DNA of 53,305 nt from positions 1 through 53,305 of the forward strand of contig DASRZP010000084.1 of the NCBI GenBank assembly GCA_035686305.1, written 5' to 3'. The translations under genes were made by a program, and so were the position numbers. Below the pieces are notes generated by a model. The model made no database searches. It was given only the letters and a program-made list of their open reading frames with translations, and was not told where the DNA came from. The DNA is from Thermodesulfovibrionales bacterium (GTDB lineage Bacteria > Nitrospirota > Thermodesulfovibrionia > Thermodesulfovibrionales > UBA9159). Shown one piece after another: positions 1 to 9,117 of this stretch (positions within the stretch are counted from its first letter, which is position 1; each line of letters opens with the position of its first letter).

Positions 1-162
1 AGCCTTCACCGCGTGGGGATGCTGAAGGAGATGGAGAAGCCCCTCGATATTGGCATCGAGGATCCTGTGCTTCACTCCGTATGAAAGCAAGGCTCCCGAA
101 AGCTTCGAGATGCCGGCCGGGGGCTCGGAGGGCTTTGCAACAGGCGGGTAGATAAGGAGCAT
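1..162 (-). CDS. B12-binding radical SAM protein, N-terminal part only
   Basis: The first 54 codons of a minus-strand gene that runs off the left edge. The start reads MLLIYPPVAKPSEPPAGISK, the typical opening of cobalamin-binding radical SAM proteins: a beta strand, then the YPP-x-EPP-GI-L segment that begins the Rossmann-like B12 domain. The radical SAM CxxxCxxC motif would lie outside the window. The ATG at 160-162 sits directly after a terminator hairpin belonging to the acs operon, with no clear Shine-Dalgarno, so it is probably a separate transcription unit. The family call comes from the N-terminal pattern alone; the substrate is unknown. Confidence 0.65.
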   Translation of the reverse strand, partial: MLLIYPPVAKPSEPPAGISKLSGALLSYGVKHRILDANIEGLLHLLQHPHAVKA

Positions 163-164
163 TC

Positions 165-203
165 AAAGAAAAAAGGGCTTTATGGCGTTGCCATACAGCC
201 CTT
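165..203 (-). terminator. Rho-independent terminator after acsA/cooS
   Basis: On the minus strand AAGGGCT-g-TATGGC / GCCATA-a-AGCCCTT forms a stem of about 13 pairs around a 3-nt loop, followed by a run of Ts. It lies between the acsA stop and the radical SAM start and would end the acs operon transcript. Confidence 0.85.
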
Positions 204-240
204 CTCCCTTTTCATTCCTGAGAATGGGTCCTGCTCTCTC

Positions 241-2247
241 TTAGTAAATCCCCACGTGCGGTTTCGCAGCCTTCTCGATCTCACGGCGTGCTGCCATATC
301 CATAAGGATCTTCTCTGTGGCGAACTTGCCGCGCTCGTACTTCTTCAGCTTCAGGGCCTCACGGGCCTTATCGATGTAATCGATTGCAAGGTCGAGCATC
401 TTCTGGGGGTCCGGCTCAAAGTGGAGAGAACCCTTGAATCTCTCGAACCAGCCCTCGGTCATGAGCCGCGTCACTTCCTTGCTCGCAGAGACAGGCGATT
501 CACCACCGAAAATAACCGGCACGCCTGATGCCGCGAAGTAGCATCCAATGGCGATCGCCTTCTCCGACATCCACTCAGGGGCGATGCCGACCGCAGGCAT
601 GCCGCCGATTTCATCGGACAATCCGCCCTCGGCAGCCATGGCGCTGGCTATCGTGAGGATTCTCGAATTATCGACACAGGAACCAAGATGGAGGATCGGC
701 GGAATACCGATGGCCTCGCAGACTTCCCGTAAACCCGGTCCTGCCTGCTCAAGGGCCGTCTCGGGAGTGAGATAGCCCACGGTACCACAGGCTGCAGAGC
801 CGCAGCCCGTCGAAACGATCAGGATGTCGTTCTTGATCAATTCCGTAGCAAGGAACTGATGGAGTCCCGTTGAGGGAACCCTCGGGTTGTCGCATCCTGC
901 GAGTCCCACAACGCCACGAACCCTTCCCGCCATGATGGCGTCATTGAGAGGCCTGAAGGAACCCCTCCATTTTCCTCCCTGCATGTATTCGATGTACTCA
1001 TGGGAGAAGCCGGCAATGGCAGGGAACACCTCCGTAATATGGCTTCCCTTCGCCTTTCTGTTCGGGAAATTGTCAATCGCCATCTTGAGCACCTCCCTGG
1101 CAATGTCCTTGCCCCGGTGCTCGTCGAATTGGACATGGACCGCCCCCACCATCTTTGCCTTGGGGTTTGTCGTAATGACCTTTGTATGGAACTTCTTCGA
1201 GAGTTCTACGATGGCAGGCATGATGCACTGCACATCCACGGAAATGGCGTCTACCAGCCCCGACATGATACCGAGTTCCTGGTTCGTAAATCCGCCAGCC
1301 GAAGCTATCCCGTGACGCACGAGGATTTCGTTTGCCGTACAGCACATCCCTCCCAGGTTGATTCCCTTGGCGCCCTTTGACTTGGCATAGGCGATCATCT
1401 CAGGATCAGAGGCCAACTCAACGATCAGTTCAGCAAGGAGAGGCTCATGACCATGGACGATAAAGTTCACCTCATCTTCCTTGAAGATGCCGAGACTCAT
1501 CTTGGCCTGCTGCGGGCTCGGCGTTCCGAAGAGGATGTCTGTGATATCTGTTGAAATCATGCAGCCGCCCCAGCCGTCAGCAAGGGCTGTCCTCAAACCT
1601 TGGAGCAATAGATGGTCCGGGTCGTGATCAACACCGATGGCAGTGCGGTGCATAGTCTCGACAACCTCCCGGTCAATGCTGCGGGGAACGATCCCCCATT
1701 TCCGCCACCGCTCCTGGGTCTTCTTCGGGGCCCTTTTCACGTAGTTCAGTTCGCCGCCGTGCTGGCGTCCGAAGTCATTGAGAAGCGTCGTCGCCACATC
1801 GCGGGCAACATCGTTCACCGGCCTTCCCTCAAACTCGATATCGAGAATACCGGCGACCTTGTAAAGCTTTCTCACATCGGTGATCTTAAAGTCCTTTGTC
1901 TCGCCGTTCGCCACAGCAAGGAGCGCTTCAGCCATGCCGCGGGCATGGTCAGAATGGGCCGCGGTCCCTGCCGCGATCATGCGGAGGAAATTCCTCGCCG
2001 TCACCGTCGCAAGGGACGCGCCGCATACACCGGTAATCTCTTCCTCCGCGTTCTTGCCGACGAGCCTGCAGGGTCCCATGTGGCAATGCTTGCAGCAAGC
2101 ACCCACATGGCCGATCGGGCAGGGTTTCATCTTCTGGGCACGCTCAAAGACCGTCTCTATTTTCTGTTCGACTCCCCATTCGTGGATCTTCTCAGAGAAG
2201 GGATTCCCGCTCTTCGTTCTTCCTTCTTTTTTTGCCTCTTCACTCAT
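241..2247 (-). CDS. acsA: Carbon monoxide dehydrogenase catalytic subunit of CODH/ACS
   Basis: Ni-Fe CO dehydrogenase (CooS/AcsA), which interconverts CO2 and CO and passes CO to acetyl-CoA synthase. With the start chosen here the protein has 668 aa, close to the usual 630-675. The N-terminal cluster cysteines are visible at C43, C51, C52, C55, C60 and C75 (CPIGHVGACCKHCHMGPCR region). C-cluster type motifs follow, such as GGMCCTANE, GLAGCDNPR, STGCGSAACG and HLGSCVDNSR. A longer reading from 2286 is open, but the ATG at 2247 has a GGAGG 7 nt upstream and gives the normal N-terminus. It is the last gene of the acs operon, 78 nt after acsB. It could equally be named cooS; the operon makes the ACS partner role most likely. 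Confidence 0.95.
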   Translation of the reverse strand: MSEEAKKEGRTKSGNPFSEKIHEWGVEQKIETVFERAQKMKPCPIGHVGACCKHCHMGPCRLVGKNAEEEITGVCGASLATVTARNFLRMIAAGTAAHSDHARGMAEALLAVANGETKDFKITDVRKLYKVAGILDIEFEGRPVNDVARDVATTLLNDFGRQHGGELNYVKRAPKKTQERWRKWGIVPRSIDREVVETMHRTAIGVDHDPDHLLLQGLRTALADGWGGCMISTDITDILFGTPSPQQAKMSLGIFKEDEVNFIVHGHEPLLAELIVELASDPEMIAYAKSKGAKGINLGGMCCTANEILVRHGIASAGGFTNQELGIMSGLVDAISVDVQCIMPAIVELSKKFHTKVITTNPKAKMVGAVHVQFDEHRGKDIAREVLKMAIDNFPNRKAKGSHITEVFPAIAGFSHEYIEYMQGGKWRGSFRPLNDAIMAGRVRGVVGLAGCDNPRVPSTGLHQFLATELIKNDILIVSTGCGSAACGTVGYLTPETALEQAGPGLREVCEAIGIPPILHLGSCVDNSRILTIASAMAAEGGLSDEIGGMPAVGIAPEWMSEKAIAIGCYFAASGVPVIFGGESPVSASKEVTRLMTEGWFERFKGSLHFEPDPQKMLDLAIDYIDKAREALKLKKYERGKFATEKILMDMAARREIEKAAKPHVGIY

Positions 2248-2325
2248 AGTTGCCTCCAATGGTAACGTTGTTTTATCCTTTTCCAAGGCCGAAATCGATT
2301 GTCTCGACCCTTCCTCTCCTTTGTT

Positions 2326-4524
2326 CTATATGATCGAAGCCATCCCCAATGCAGGATGTCCTACCTGTGTCAGGTGTTCGACCAGTTTTTCAGAATCCTC
2401 ACAGATCGACTCATCAGCGATTTTGTCGAGGAGGTCCGGAACGCCGGCAGCCTCAGCAGTCTTTTTGAAATCCTCGGCGATCCTCTCTTTCAGCGCCTTC
2501 GGCATCCAGACGATCCTGCTGACGCCTCCGTCGCCAAAAAGGAACTTCTTGCTCGATATGAAGTTCACCCCGATGCCCATAAAACCTGGGGTCTGCGCCC
2601 CTCCGCCAACGGTGCCGGCAAGGGTCGAGAACTTCATTCCGATCGGTGTCATTCCGGTATGGCCCCTATGGACGATCATGACGCCGTTTGCCTCGGGGAT
2701 GATCGCAACGATGCACTCGAAACATCCGCAGGAGGTCATCGGATTTTCCATAATCGTGTAGAGGTTCAGTGTTTCAACGGCATTGCCCGTCGCCTTTTTG
2801 AGATATTCGTCTGCTCCGGTGTAACGGCCATATTTTGGATCGATGCATTCACCCTTTGCGATGGGCTGATTGCCGCCGGTGGGGTCTATCTCATAGGCTG
2901 CCTTGCCGTCAAGCCAGTTGTAAGCGCCGCAGAGCCCGAGTCTTTCCGGTGTTATGACGCAGACGTGGCTCGGCGCAAAAGACTGGCAGAGAAGGCATGA
3001 GTAGAAGGTGTCGACCGCTTCGTCAGTAAGGCTCCCGAGCCTCGTGTCACGCTCCCGGTAGGCATGCCTCGCCTCTTCGAGTTTCTCCTTCACATCCTTC
3101 TCGTCAATGAAGAGTGTGACCTGGACCTTATCGACAATGGATTTGAAACGGTGATGGGTCATCGTAGCATTGAGGATACCGAGGTGTTCAAGGGTAAATC
3201 CCTCGTTCTTTGCGGCGTTGCTGATTCTTATCCAGTTGATGTCGCGCTGGCCCATGTGCCAGACGCCCTGGGCCTCATTGATGTTGTGATGGATCTTTCT
3301 CTCTATAACGGATTCAAAGTCCTTCTGCATCTTTCTTCCGGCGACCTCGATGAGGATGCCGAGGGGGAGTTGGCCGCCCTTTTCAAACCGCTCCTGCCAG
3401 TTGTCTCCGGCAACAATGACCTTATTGTCTTCTATCTCATCCATCTCCCTCATCCTGACCCATTCAAAGGCCGGTGTCCTCTGACCGCCGAACTCGATGA
3501 AGGTGTCTTCCTTCCTGATCCTCTCGCCTTCGAAGGCAGGGCCGTAGGCGACAGGGATCGGCGGCTTCTCGACCGTGATCTTCAGTCCGCGCATCTCAAT
3601 CGCCTTCTGGACAATCTTCGTATGGTCGAGTTCCTTGTCCACTTCTTCGTACGTGCATACTCCCGTAGGATGAATAACGGGGATGTCGGTATCGGCTATT
3701 GCGGGGAATCCCATGTTTATGGCGCCTGCGCCGGTCGTCCATATAATGTCATTAAGGGGACCGAGGACGATCGCAAAGGCAAAGACCCTGTCTTTCTGGT
3801 ACATAAGGTGCGCCTTAAAGTCACCGGGCTTCTTGCCTCCGAAGATTAGAGATGCCCTAATCGCCCAGTCAAGGGCGTAGAGCGTGTGCTCGGTGTCGGG
3901 ACCGAGAGGTACAATCCTTGTATCCCAGCCGAGCTCAACACCTTTTCTCAGGAGCTGTTTTGTAACGCTGTTTCCGTTGACGTTTCCGGAAAGGAAGGTC
4001 AGGATGTTCTTTTCCTGGAGCTCCCTGACGATATTCACCGCAATGTCATCAGTGGGAGCTGCGCCGATAATCGCTGCAAAACCGGGCATGGTGCCGTCGA
4101 CAAGCTGTATGCCGAGATTTCTCTGAATCGTGTCTGATATGAACCCGTTGTAAACGTAGCCTGTCTCCGTGTCTTTGCACGGTTCGAGGCCGTAGATATA
4201 TCTGATAGCGAGTATGATCTCTTCTGCAAAGAGGGTTGCCATCCCCGAATCAAGGGCTTCGCCCAGATAGGGCTTCCAGACATGTTCTATAGGTTCCTCG
4301 TGCTGAAGTTCCTTGGCAAAGCCAAGGGCCACCTTCATGTCTCCGAGGGTCTTCACCGCAAAGCCCGTCATCGCCAAAATCATCGGGAGCTGGAAGGCGG
4401 TGTCAGCAAACTCAAAGGTGAAGTCCTTCCCTTTCTCTGCTATAACTTTTTCGAGCATCTCTTCGGCCTGCGCCACGAGCCTGTTGGCACCTCGTATAGC
4501 CGCAGTTGCAATTAACTTGGACAT
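2326..4524 (-). CDS. acsB: Acetyl-CoA synthase (CODH/ACS alpha/AcsB subunit)
   Basis: Condenses CO, a methyl group from the corrinoid protein and CoA into acetyl-CoA. At 732 aa it has the full bacterial length, including the N-terminal CODH-contacting domain that archaeal CdhC lacks. The A-cluster ligands are in place: C510, C513, C522 and C532 for the [4Fe-4S] cubane and the C599-G-C601 motif for the distal nickel, with the same spacing as the Moorella enzyme. The start has an AGGAGG 5-6 nt upstream. A sigma-70-like promoter sits just before the gene, so acsB-acsA may also be transcribed separately from acsCDE. Cytoplasmic. Confidence 0.96.
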   Translation of the reverse strand: MSKLIATAAIRGANRLVAQAEEMLEKVIAEKGKDFTFEFADTAFQLPMILAMTGFAVKTLGDMKVALGFAKELQHEEPIEHVWKPYLGEALDSGMATLFAEEIILAIRYIYGLEPCKDTETGYVYNGFISDTIQRNLGIQLVDGTMPGFAAIIGAAPTDDIAVNIVRELQEKNILTFLSGNVNGNSVTKQLLRKGVELGWDTRIVPLGPDTEHTLYALDWAIRASLIFGGKKPGDFKAHLMYQKDRVFAFAIVLGPLNDIIWTTGAGAINMGFPAIADTDIPVIHPTGVCTYEEVDKELDHTKIVQKAIEMRGLKITVEKPPIPVAYGPAFEGERIRKEDTFIEFGGQRTPAFEWVRMREMDEIEDNKVIVAGDNWQERFEKGGQLPLGILIEVAGRKMQKDFESVIERKIHHNINEAQGVWHMGQRDINWIRISNAAKNEGFTLEHLGILNATMTHHRFKSIVDKVQVTLFIDEKDVKEKLEEARHAYRERDTRLGSLTDEAVDTFYSCLLCQSFAPSHVCVITPERLGLCGAYNWLDGKAAYEIDPTGGNQPIAKGECIDPKYGRYTGADEYLKKATGNAVETLNLYTIMENPMTSCGCFECIVAIIPEANGVMIVHRGHTGMTPIGMKFSTLAGTVGGGAQTPGFMGIGVNFISSKKFLFGDGGVSRIVWMPKALKERIAEDFKKTAEAAGVPDLLDKIADESICEDSEKLVEHLTQVGHPALGMASII

Positions 4525-4545
4525 GCTGACCTCCTGTTTTTTTAT

Positions 4546-4573
4546 TTTATACTATAACAAGTATGTTACACAA
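4546..4573 (-). promoter_or_regulatory. Putative sigma-70 promoter upstream of acsB
   Basis: Minus strand: TTGTGT, 16 nt, TATAAA, about 20 nt before the acsB start and upstream of its AGGAGG. It lies in the 90-nt AT-rich gap between acsC and acsB and suggests a secondary start site inside the operon. Confidence 0.45.
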
Positions 4574-4614
4574 TTTCAATTTCGACCGTCACCCTTGTCG
4601 GGGAGATATTCCTG

Positions 4615-5955
4615 CTATCCCCGTAACTTTAGGAATGCAGGCAATGCATTCGCCTCCCTCGGTCCGACAGTCACCTTCCAGCCGGAGAGCTTCTCCTCAA
4701 CAGAGCCGCTCAGGATCGCCACATATCCCGGAAGGATAAGTTCCCTGTGCTTTATCTCGTTTTCTACGCCGCTTTCCTGGATGAATTGCGCTATCTTTGA
4801 GGCAGTAAATTTTCCTGCCGCCCATGCCGTAAGAACGGACAACCCCTCGCAGTCCATGACCGCCAGCCTGCTCGGCACCTTGCTGTTTTCAACTTCACCG
4901 GAGACGATAAAGTAGGTGAGAGAGAAATTCGTGGTTATCATCAATGGTGAATCAGGGGTAGGTTCTCCGATCTTGTAGATCTTCTGTTCGACCTGCATCG
5001 GCACCTGTGGGTCGGTATAGACATTCTGCCTCAGAGTAAAGAGGGCAAGGTTTTTCCATCTGTCGACACTACTCATCACGATGATCGAGGAATATTTTGC
5101 GACGCCGAGAGCTGCGATAAGGAGCTCAGCCATACTGTCGTCCCTCTCGGCAAAGGTTATCACCGGGTATCCAAGGGCCTTGAAGTTTTTCTTGATCGCG
5201 GCGCGGCGAATGAGAGTATTGTCTCTGATAATTTCCTTTGCACTCCGCGCTCCGGAATCAATGACGATATCATCGACGCCGAGACCTTTTATCTTTTCGG
5301 TCAGTGTCGAGAGCGCATCGAGTCCATCCGCCCTCACACCGAGGGAAGTCTTGTAAGTCTTCGCAAGGACTGCCATGGCCTCGGCGTTTGATCCGTCAGC
5401 ACCGTAAAGAAGAGTCTTCTTGTCCCCGACGACCTTAAGGGCAGCCTCGGCTGACGCGGGATTGCCTGTGGATATGATTAAGGGGACCGCAGGGGCCTTT
5501 GAGGCGACAGCTTTCACAACACCCTCAAATTTTGAAGCGTCGTTCGACGAGTTCGTTATGCATATTGCGTCGATCCTCAGTTTCTGGCCGACCCTGTCGA
5601 TCTCGGATGATAGAACACCATCGACAGTCCTGTTGATCTCATCTTCAGGCATCGAATCCTTTACCTCAACAGCAAAGACCGCAGGGTTAACGAACTTCTT
5701 CTCGTGTCTGAAGAGGACCGTCTCTTCACCCATCTTGACAGCCTTGTCTCCCGTACCGAGGGTTATCGGCCTGACAGGGGGAGCAGAAGCCTCACCCAAC
5801 AACTTCTTCGCCTCTTCTGAAACGTCAGGGCACGCATCAAGAGACGCCTGCCTCTGGGCGAGCTTCATAGCAAAGGCAAGACATGTTGGATGTCCGCATT
5901 TTTTGCAATTCGTCTTTGGAAGTAATTTAAATATCTCTACACCGGTGAGAGCCAT
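4615..5955 (-). CDS. acsC: Corrinoid iron-sulfur protein large subunit
   Basis: Gamma/large subunit of the corrinoid Fe-S protein, which carries the methyl group on cobalt between AcsE and AcsB. It has 446 aa. The N-terminal Fe-S domain shows C17, C20, C25 and C42 (NCKKCGHPTC, then DAC), ligands of the low-potential [4Fe-4S] cluster that reactivates the cobalamin. A TIM barrel and a C-terminal B12-binding region follow. A GGAGG precedes the ATG and the gene starts 12 nt after acsD, so the two subunits should be translated together. Cytoplasmic. Confidence 0.95.
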   Translation of the reverse strand: MALTGVEIFKLLPKTNCKKCGHPTCLAFAMKLAQRQASLDACPDVSEEAKKLLGEASAPPVRPITLGTGDKAVKMGEETVLFRHEKKFVNPAVFAVEVKDSMPEDEINRTVDGVLSSEIDRVGQKLRIDAICITNSSNDASKFEGVVKAVASKAPAVPLIISTGNPASAEAALKVVGDKKTLLYGADGSNAEAMAVLAKTYKTSLGVRADGLDALSTLTEKIKGLGVDDIVIDSGARSAKEIIRDNTLIRRAAIKKNFKALGYPVITFAERDDSMAELLIAALGVAKYSSIIVMSSVDRWKNLALFTLRQNVYTDPQVPMQVEQKIYKIGEPTPDSPLMITTNFSLTYFIVSGEVENSKVPSRLAVMDCEGLSVLTAWAAGKFTASKIAQFIQESGVENEIKHRELILPGYVAILSGSVEEKLSGWKVTVGPREANALPAFLKLRG

Positions 5956-5967
5956 ATCCTTCCTCCC

Positions 5968-6906
5968 TTACATTAACTCGTCAATGAATTTTTCGACTGA
6001 TTTTACCGCTGCCGGATGCCTCATGATCAGAAGCTCAGCTCCTGCAACAAGCAGCGCTCCTGCCGTAGTCGTCTCCCAGGCAATGCCCCTCTCCTCAAGA
6101 GAACCCCAGAGGGGAAGGTCGGCCTCGGGAGCCTGGGTTTCCTTGACCTTCCACACGTACATCCCGACATCACCAAGCATGGGAGGCTGCATCGTCGCGT
6201 CATTCTGCGTAAGCGCTGCAAGCCGTATCCTCTCCATGACGGAATACGTATATTCAACGCCGTATCCTAGGGCAGAGCACATCGGGTCGGTTATGAGCCG
6301 CTCTTTCTCGAAGCCCATCTGGGTTATGAGAATGTTGAGCTGCTTTGAGAGGTTGATGTCGAGCTCTGACATCGCGATGAGCTTGTGATTGTTCGCCATT
6401 GCCGCAGCGGCGATCGTCTTGTAGTTGGCTTCCTGTGCCTTCCCGATAATGCAATTCTTGTCCTTGGCTGCCTCTGCAGCCGCAACGAGCACAGAGGAAT
6501 CCTTCTCGGAACTGTTGCTGCCGAGGATGATGAGAGGGACTTTGATAGCGGCAAGGACGTCCTTTACTGTTTTGGCAGCGTCCTCGGGAGAACGGTTTTC
6601 CCTGTCCGGATGTGTACCGATAAGCCTGAGGGCTATTGCCTTTGCCTTCAGTTCGTTCTGGCAGTATCCGGCCCACGTGACGGGGTCGCCCGAAACGCTT
6701 GCATAGACATTCTTCACAGTCTCAGGCCAGTCATCAGGAGGAATGTCTTGGATCTCAAAGGCTATGAGAGGTCTGTTCGGGACATTCCCTTCAAAAGAAT
6801 GGAAGGTCAGTACGTTCTCTCCGCCGAACTTGGCGGGGTTATCGGTTCCTATGGTAACCTCAAAAACCTTGCCCGGATACGTCTCTGTCGGAGCAGCAAA
6901 AGCCAT
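5968..6906 (-). CDS. acsD: Corrinoid iron-sulfur protein small subunit
   Basis: Delta/small subunit of the corrinoid Fe-S protein; a TIM-barrel partner of AcsC that helps position the corrinoid for methyl transfer. It has 312 aa, near the usual 310-325, and carries no cysteine-rich cluster motif, as expected. The SD AGGAGG lies 6 nt before the ATG. It sits between acsE (92 nt upstream) and acsC (12 nt downstream) in the same operon. Confidence 0.94.
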   Translation of the reverse strand: MAFAAPTETYPGKVFEVTIGTDNPAKFGGENVLTFHSFEGNVPNRPLIAFEIQDIPPDDWPETVKNVYASVSGDPVTWAGYCQNELKAKAIALRLIGTHPDRENRSPEDAAKTVKDVLAAIKVPLIILGSNSSEKDSSVLVAAAEAAKDKNCIIGKAQEANYKTIAAAAMANNHKLIAMSELDINLSKQLNILITQMGFEKERLITDPMCSALGYGVEYTYSVMERIRLAALTQNDATMQPPMLGDVGMYVWKVKETQAPEADLPLWGSLEERGIAWETTTAGALLVAGAELLIMRHPAAVKSVEKFIDELM

Positions 6907-6998
6907 GTTCTACCTCCTAAGAATTAAGGATACGATTAAGGTCAAGATTAAGATTCATTAAACACGATGGCTTAACCCCAACCCTCGTCTCCATGCAT

Positions 6999-7781
6999 TT
7001 ACATTTCCAGATAGGAATGGGCGTACAGGGTCCTGCCCGTGATCACATCAACGGTCTTGATGACCTCGGCCATTTCATGGGCGTCAGCAATCGCCGCTGT
7101 CAGGCCGGCTTCCATGAGCAGCAGGAAAAAGTACTTGTTCAATATCGGCCTCAGTGTTTTGGGACAGCCGTTCGATATATTGCTTAAGCCCACCACGGTC
7201 TTCATGGGCGGATCGTTCAATTCCTGGAACATCTTTATGGACTTTATAACGTGGAGGGCATGGTCCTGGGAGGTCGCTATCTGCAGGACGAGGGGATCAA
7301 GGTAGAGGTCTTCGAGAGGAACGCCGCACTCCATCGCCCTAGCCATGATTTCTGCCGCTATCCCTGCCCTCTCTTCGGCATCAGCGGGAAGGCCACCCTT
7401 TCCAACGGTAAGTCCGATGACCTGGGCATGATACTTTGCCCCCAGCTCAAGGATAGGGAATCGTTCAGGGTCGTTCGAGGTGGAATTGATCAATGGCCGG
7501 CCCCACTGGTTATTATGTACCTTTAATCCAGCCTCAATCGCCTTGAAATTCGTCGTATCGAGACAGACGGGAAGGGAGACAACCTCCTGAATAGTCGTGA
7601 CCATCCATTGCATCAGGTCTTCTCCTCCGTCCTCAGCAGGTCCTATGTTGGCGTCGATCATTCCAGCCCCCTGCTTCCACTGGGTCGTCGCGATTTCCTG
7701 GATAGGCCCCTTGTCCTTCTTCATCATAGCCTCTCTGACCCTCTTGGCTATGATGCTCAATTTCTCTCCGATAATAAACAT
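6999..7781 (-). CDS. acsE: Methyltetrahydrofolate:corrinoid/iron-sulfur protein methyltransferase
   Basis: Moves the methyl group of methyl-H4folate to Co(I) of the corrinoid Fe-S protein, linking the methyl and carbonyl branches of the Wood-Ljungdahl pathway. The 260-aa pterin-binding TIM barrel shows D-x-N (MIDANIGP), LCLDTTN-type (VCLDTTN) and INSTSND motifs that bind the pterin in this family, plus the conserved GLSNISNGCP. The frame stays open upstream to 7949, but only the ATG at 7781 has an SD (AAAGGAGGAG) and gives the normal N-terminus MFIIGEKL. First of the acsEDCBA block, with a 493-nt gap to cooC. Confidence 0.95.
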   Translation of the reverse strand: MFIIGEKLSIIAKRVREAMMKKDKGPIQEIATTQWKQGAGMIDANIGPAEDGGEDLMQWMVTTIQEVVSLPVCLDTTNFKAIEAGLKVHNNQWGRPLINSTSNDPERFPILELGAKYHAQVIGLTVGKGGLPADAEERAGIAAEIMARAMECGVPLEDLYLDPLVLQIATSQDHALHVIKSIKMFQELNDPPMKTVVGLSNISNGCPKTLRPILNKYFFLLLMEAGLTAAIADAHEMAEVIKTVDVITGRTLYAHSYLEM

Positions 7782-8274
7782 TCCTCTCCTCCTTTCAAGA
7801 ATATAAGCTTTATTAATCCGAGGATTAACAATCTTAATCAATTCTTCCACAAAAGTAAAGATTTTTCCGACACGGATCACTTCAGAGTCAAGGCACCAAA
7901 TAAACAGATTATGCTCCCAAGAGCTCTTCGTCCCAACAGCTGCTCCCAATGATCGAAAGAGTCGAAAACCTTCCCAACCTCAATGTGAAGGAAGCATCAC
8001 TGATGCTCTCCTTGCTCAGCAGATGGATGAGCGGAGCACGAGGAAACGTCCACTACCGGCCAATGATAAGGATAACAAAGATTTAAGAAGATTTCCATAG
8101 CTCATCTAATAAGTCTTATAAGATTATTTTATGAACTCATAATTATCAGGTCCTTTCTCTTTGGTGGGAGCTTTTCGGTCCTGAGGAGATGATTTACCTC
8201 CCTCCCTATGTGATGGAAATTTGCCCGGAGGAAACGGCAAAGACAGGATAAGCGATACTCGAAGATGTGGCTTG
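7782..8274. other. cooC-acsE intergenic gap with short dyads
   Basis: 493 bases without a convincing gene. It holds the acsE ribosome-binding site and three short perfect dyads: TTAATCC-ga-GGATTAA at 7813-7828 (32 nt before the acsE start), TCTTATAAGA at 8114-8123 and TTATGA-ac-TCATAA at 8129-8142. A 45-codon plus-strand reading (7949-8086) is possible but has no SD and no recognised family. The gap probably carries the main acs promoter, though I cannot point to one clear -35/-10 pair. Confidence 0.4.
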
Positions 8275-9042
8275 CTACGGGATCTGTAATGAATTGAATA
8301 TGCTGAATACGGCTCTTACTGATTTCGCATCTTCGGGCAGGTTCATCACAGGCCTGCCCTCAAGATCATAAGTGAAGACGAGTTTATCCTGCGGCACTAG
8401 GCCGGCAACATGGATTCCAAGGTTCTCGGCCATTCTACTCAGTTCTTCCCCTTCATGTCCGGTCACCCTGTTTATGAAAAGGACCCTCTTGTCAATCTCG
8501 AGCCGGAGTTCGTCTACGAGGTCATAGATACGCTTGGCAGTCTGTATCCCCTTCACCGTTGGGTCGCTCACAATGATCAGGAGATCGACCTTGTGCGTTG
8601 TCCTCCTGCTGAGATGCTCCATGCCGGCTTCATTATCGATGACCACGTAGGGATAGGTCTCGGAGAGTTTATCGGTATACTTTCTGATCGTATTGTTGGC
8701 AGCACAGTAGCAGCCGGGACCTTCCGGTCTTCCCATGACCATGAGATCGAATCCCTTTGCCTCTATGACTGATTGTTGGACCTGGTAATCGAAAAGCTGC
8801 TCCATACTCATGCCGCCGGGCCGCTCCCCTCCGCCCCGGATGGCTGCAAGAGACTCCTCACGGAGTTTTCCGATTGTAGCGTGCACCTTGATGCCGAGGG
8901 CCTCGTTGAGGCATGAGTTGCTGTCGGCATCAACGGCCAGAACCGGACCTCTCCGGTTCTTCAGGAGATATTTGACGGTAAGGGCTGCGGTGCTTGTCTT
9001 GCCCGTCCCACCCTTTCCTGCGAAGGCAATTACGTACGCCAT
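8275..9042 (-). CDS. cooC: CO dehydrogenase nickel-insertion ATPase CooC
   Basis: MinD/ParA-like P-loop ATPase that binds nickel at a dimer interface and helps load the C-cluster of CO dehydrogenase. It has 255 aa. The deviant Walker A GKGGTGKT is at residues 9-16, and the metal-binding CxC pair is C111-Y-C113 (GPGCYCAANN). DNEAGMEHLSRRT is the typical Walker B/switch region. It heads the acs cluster, separated from acsE by 493 nt. The start has no Shine-Dalgarno; instead a TATAAT lies 5 nt upstream of the ATG, right after the terminator of the preceding gene, suggesting a leaderless mRNA. Confidence 0.92.
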   Translation of the reverse strand: MAYVIAFAGKGGTGKTSTAALTVKYLLKNRRGPVLAVDADSNSCLNEALGIKVHATIGKLREESLAAIRGGGERPGGMSMEQLFDYQVQQSVIEAKGFDLMVMGRPEGPGCYCAANNTIRKYTDKLSETYPYVVIDNEAGMEHLSRRTTHKVDLLIIVSDPTVKGIQTAKRIYDLVDELRLEIDKRVLFINRVTGHEGEELSRMAENLGIHVAGLVPQDKLVFTYDLEGRPVMNLPEDAKSVRAVFSIFNSLQIP

Positions 9043-9047
9043 GAACT

Positions 9048-9053
9048 ATTATA
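9048..9053 (-). promoter_or_regulatory. -10 box abutting the cooC start codon
   Basis: A perfect TATAAT on the minus strand, 5 nt before the cooC ATG. Initiation 6-7 nt downstream of a -10 box would put +1 on or next to the A of the ATG. No convincing -35 is visible because the upstream DNA is the T-tract and stem of a terminator. Confidence 0.45.
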
Positions 9054-9063
9054 CATAAGAAAC

Positions 9064-9110
9064 AAAAAAAAAGAGGAACAGTGACTCCAATGGGGCACCG
9101 TCCCTCTTTA
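9064..9110 (-). terminator. Rho-independent terminator between the small exported gene and cooC
   Basis: Minus strand: AAAGAGGGACGGTG and CACTGTTCCTCTTT pair over a 12-nt loop and are followed by an uninterrupted run of Ts. It lies 8 nt after the stop of the small exported gene, so cooC should not depend on read-through from it. Confidence 0.8.
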
Positions 9111-9117
9111 CTCATCA

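Noticed and set aside
1880-2761. Plus-strand ORF of 293 codons
   Set aside because: It is the shadow of acsA and acsB on the opposite strand and has no family.
7782-8274. Cobalamin riboswitch ahead of the corrinoid operon
   Set aside because: No B12-box-like core could be recognised in the gap.
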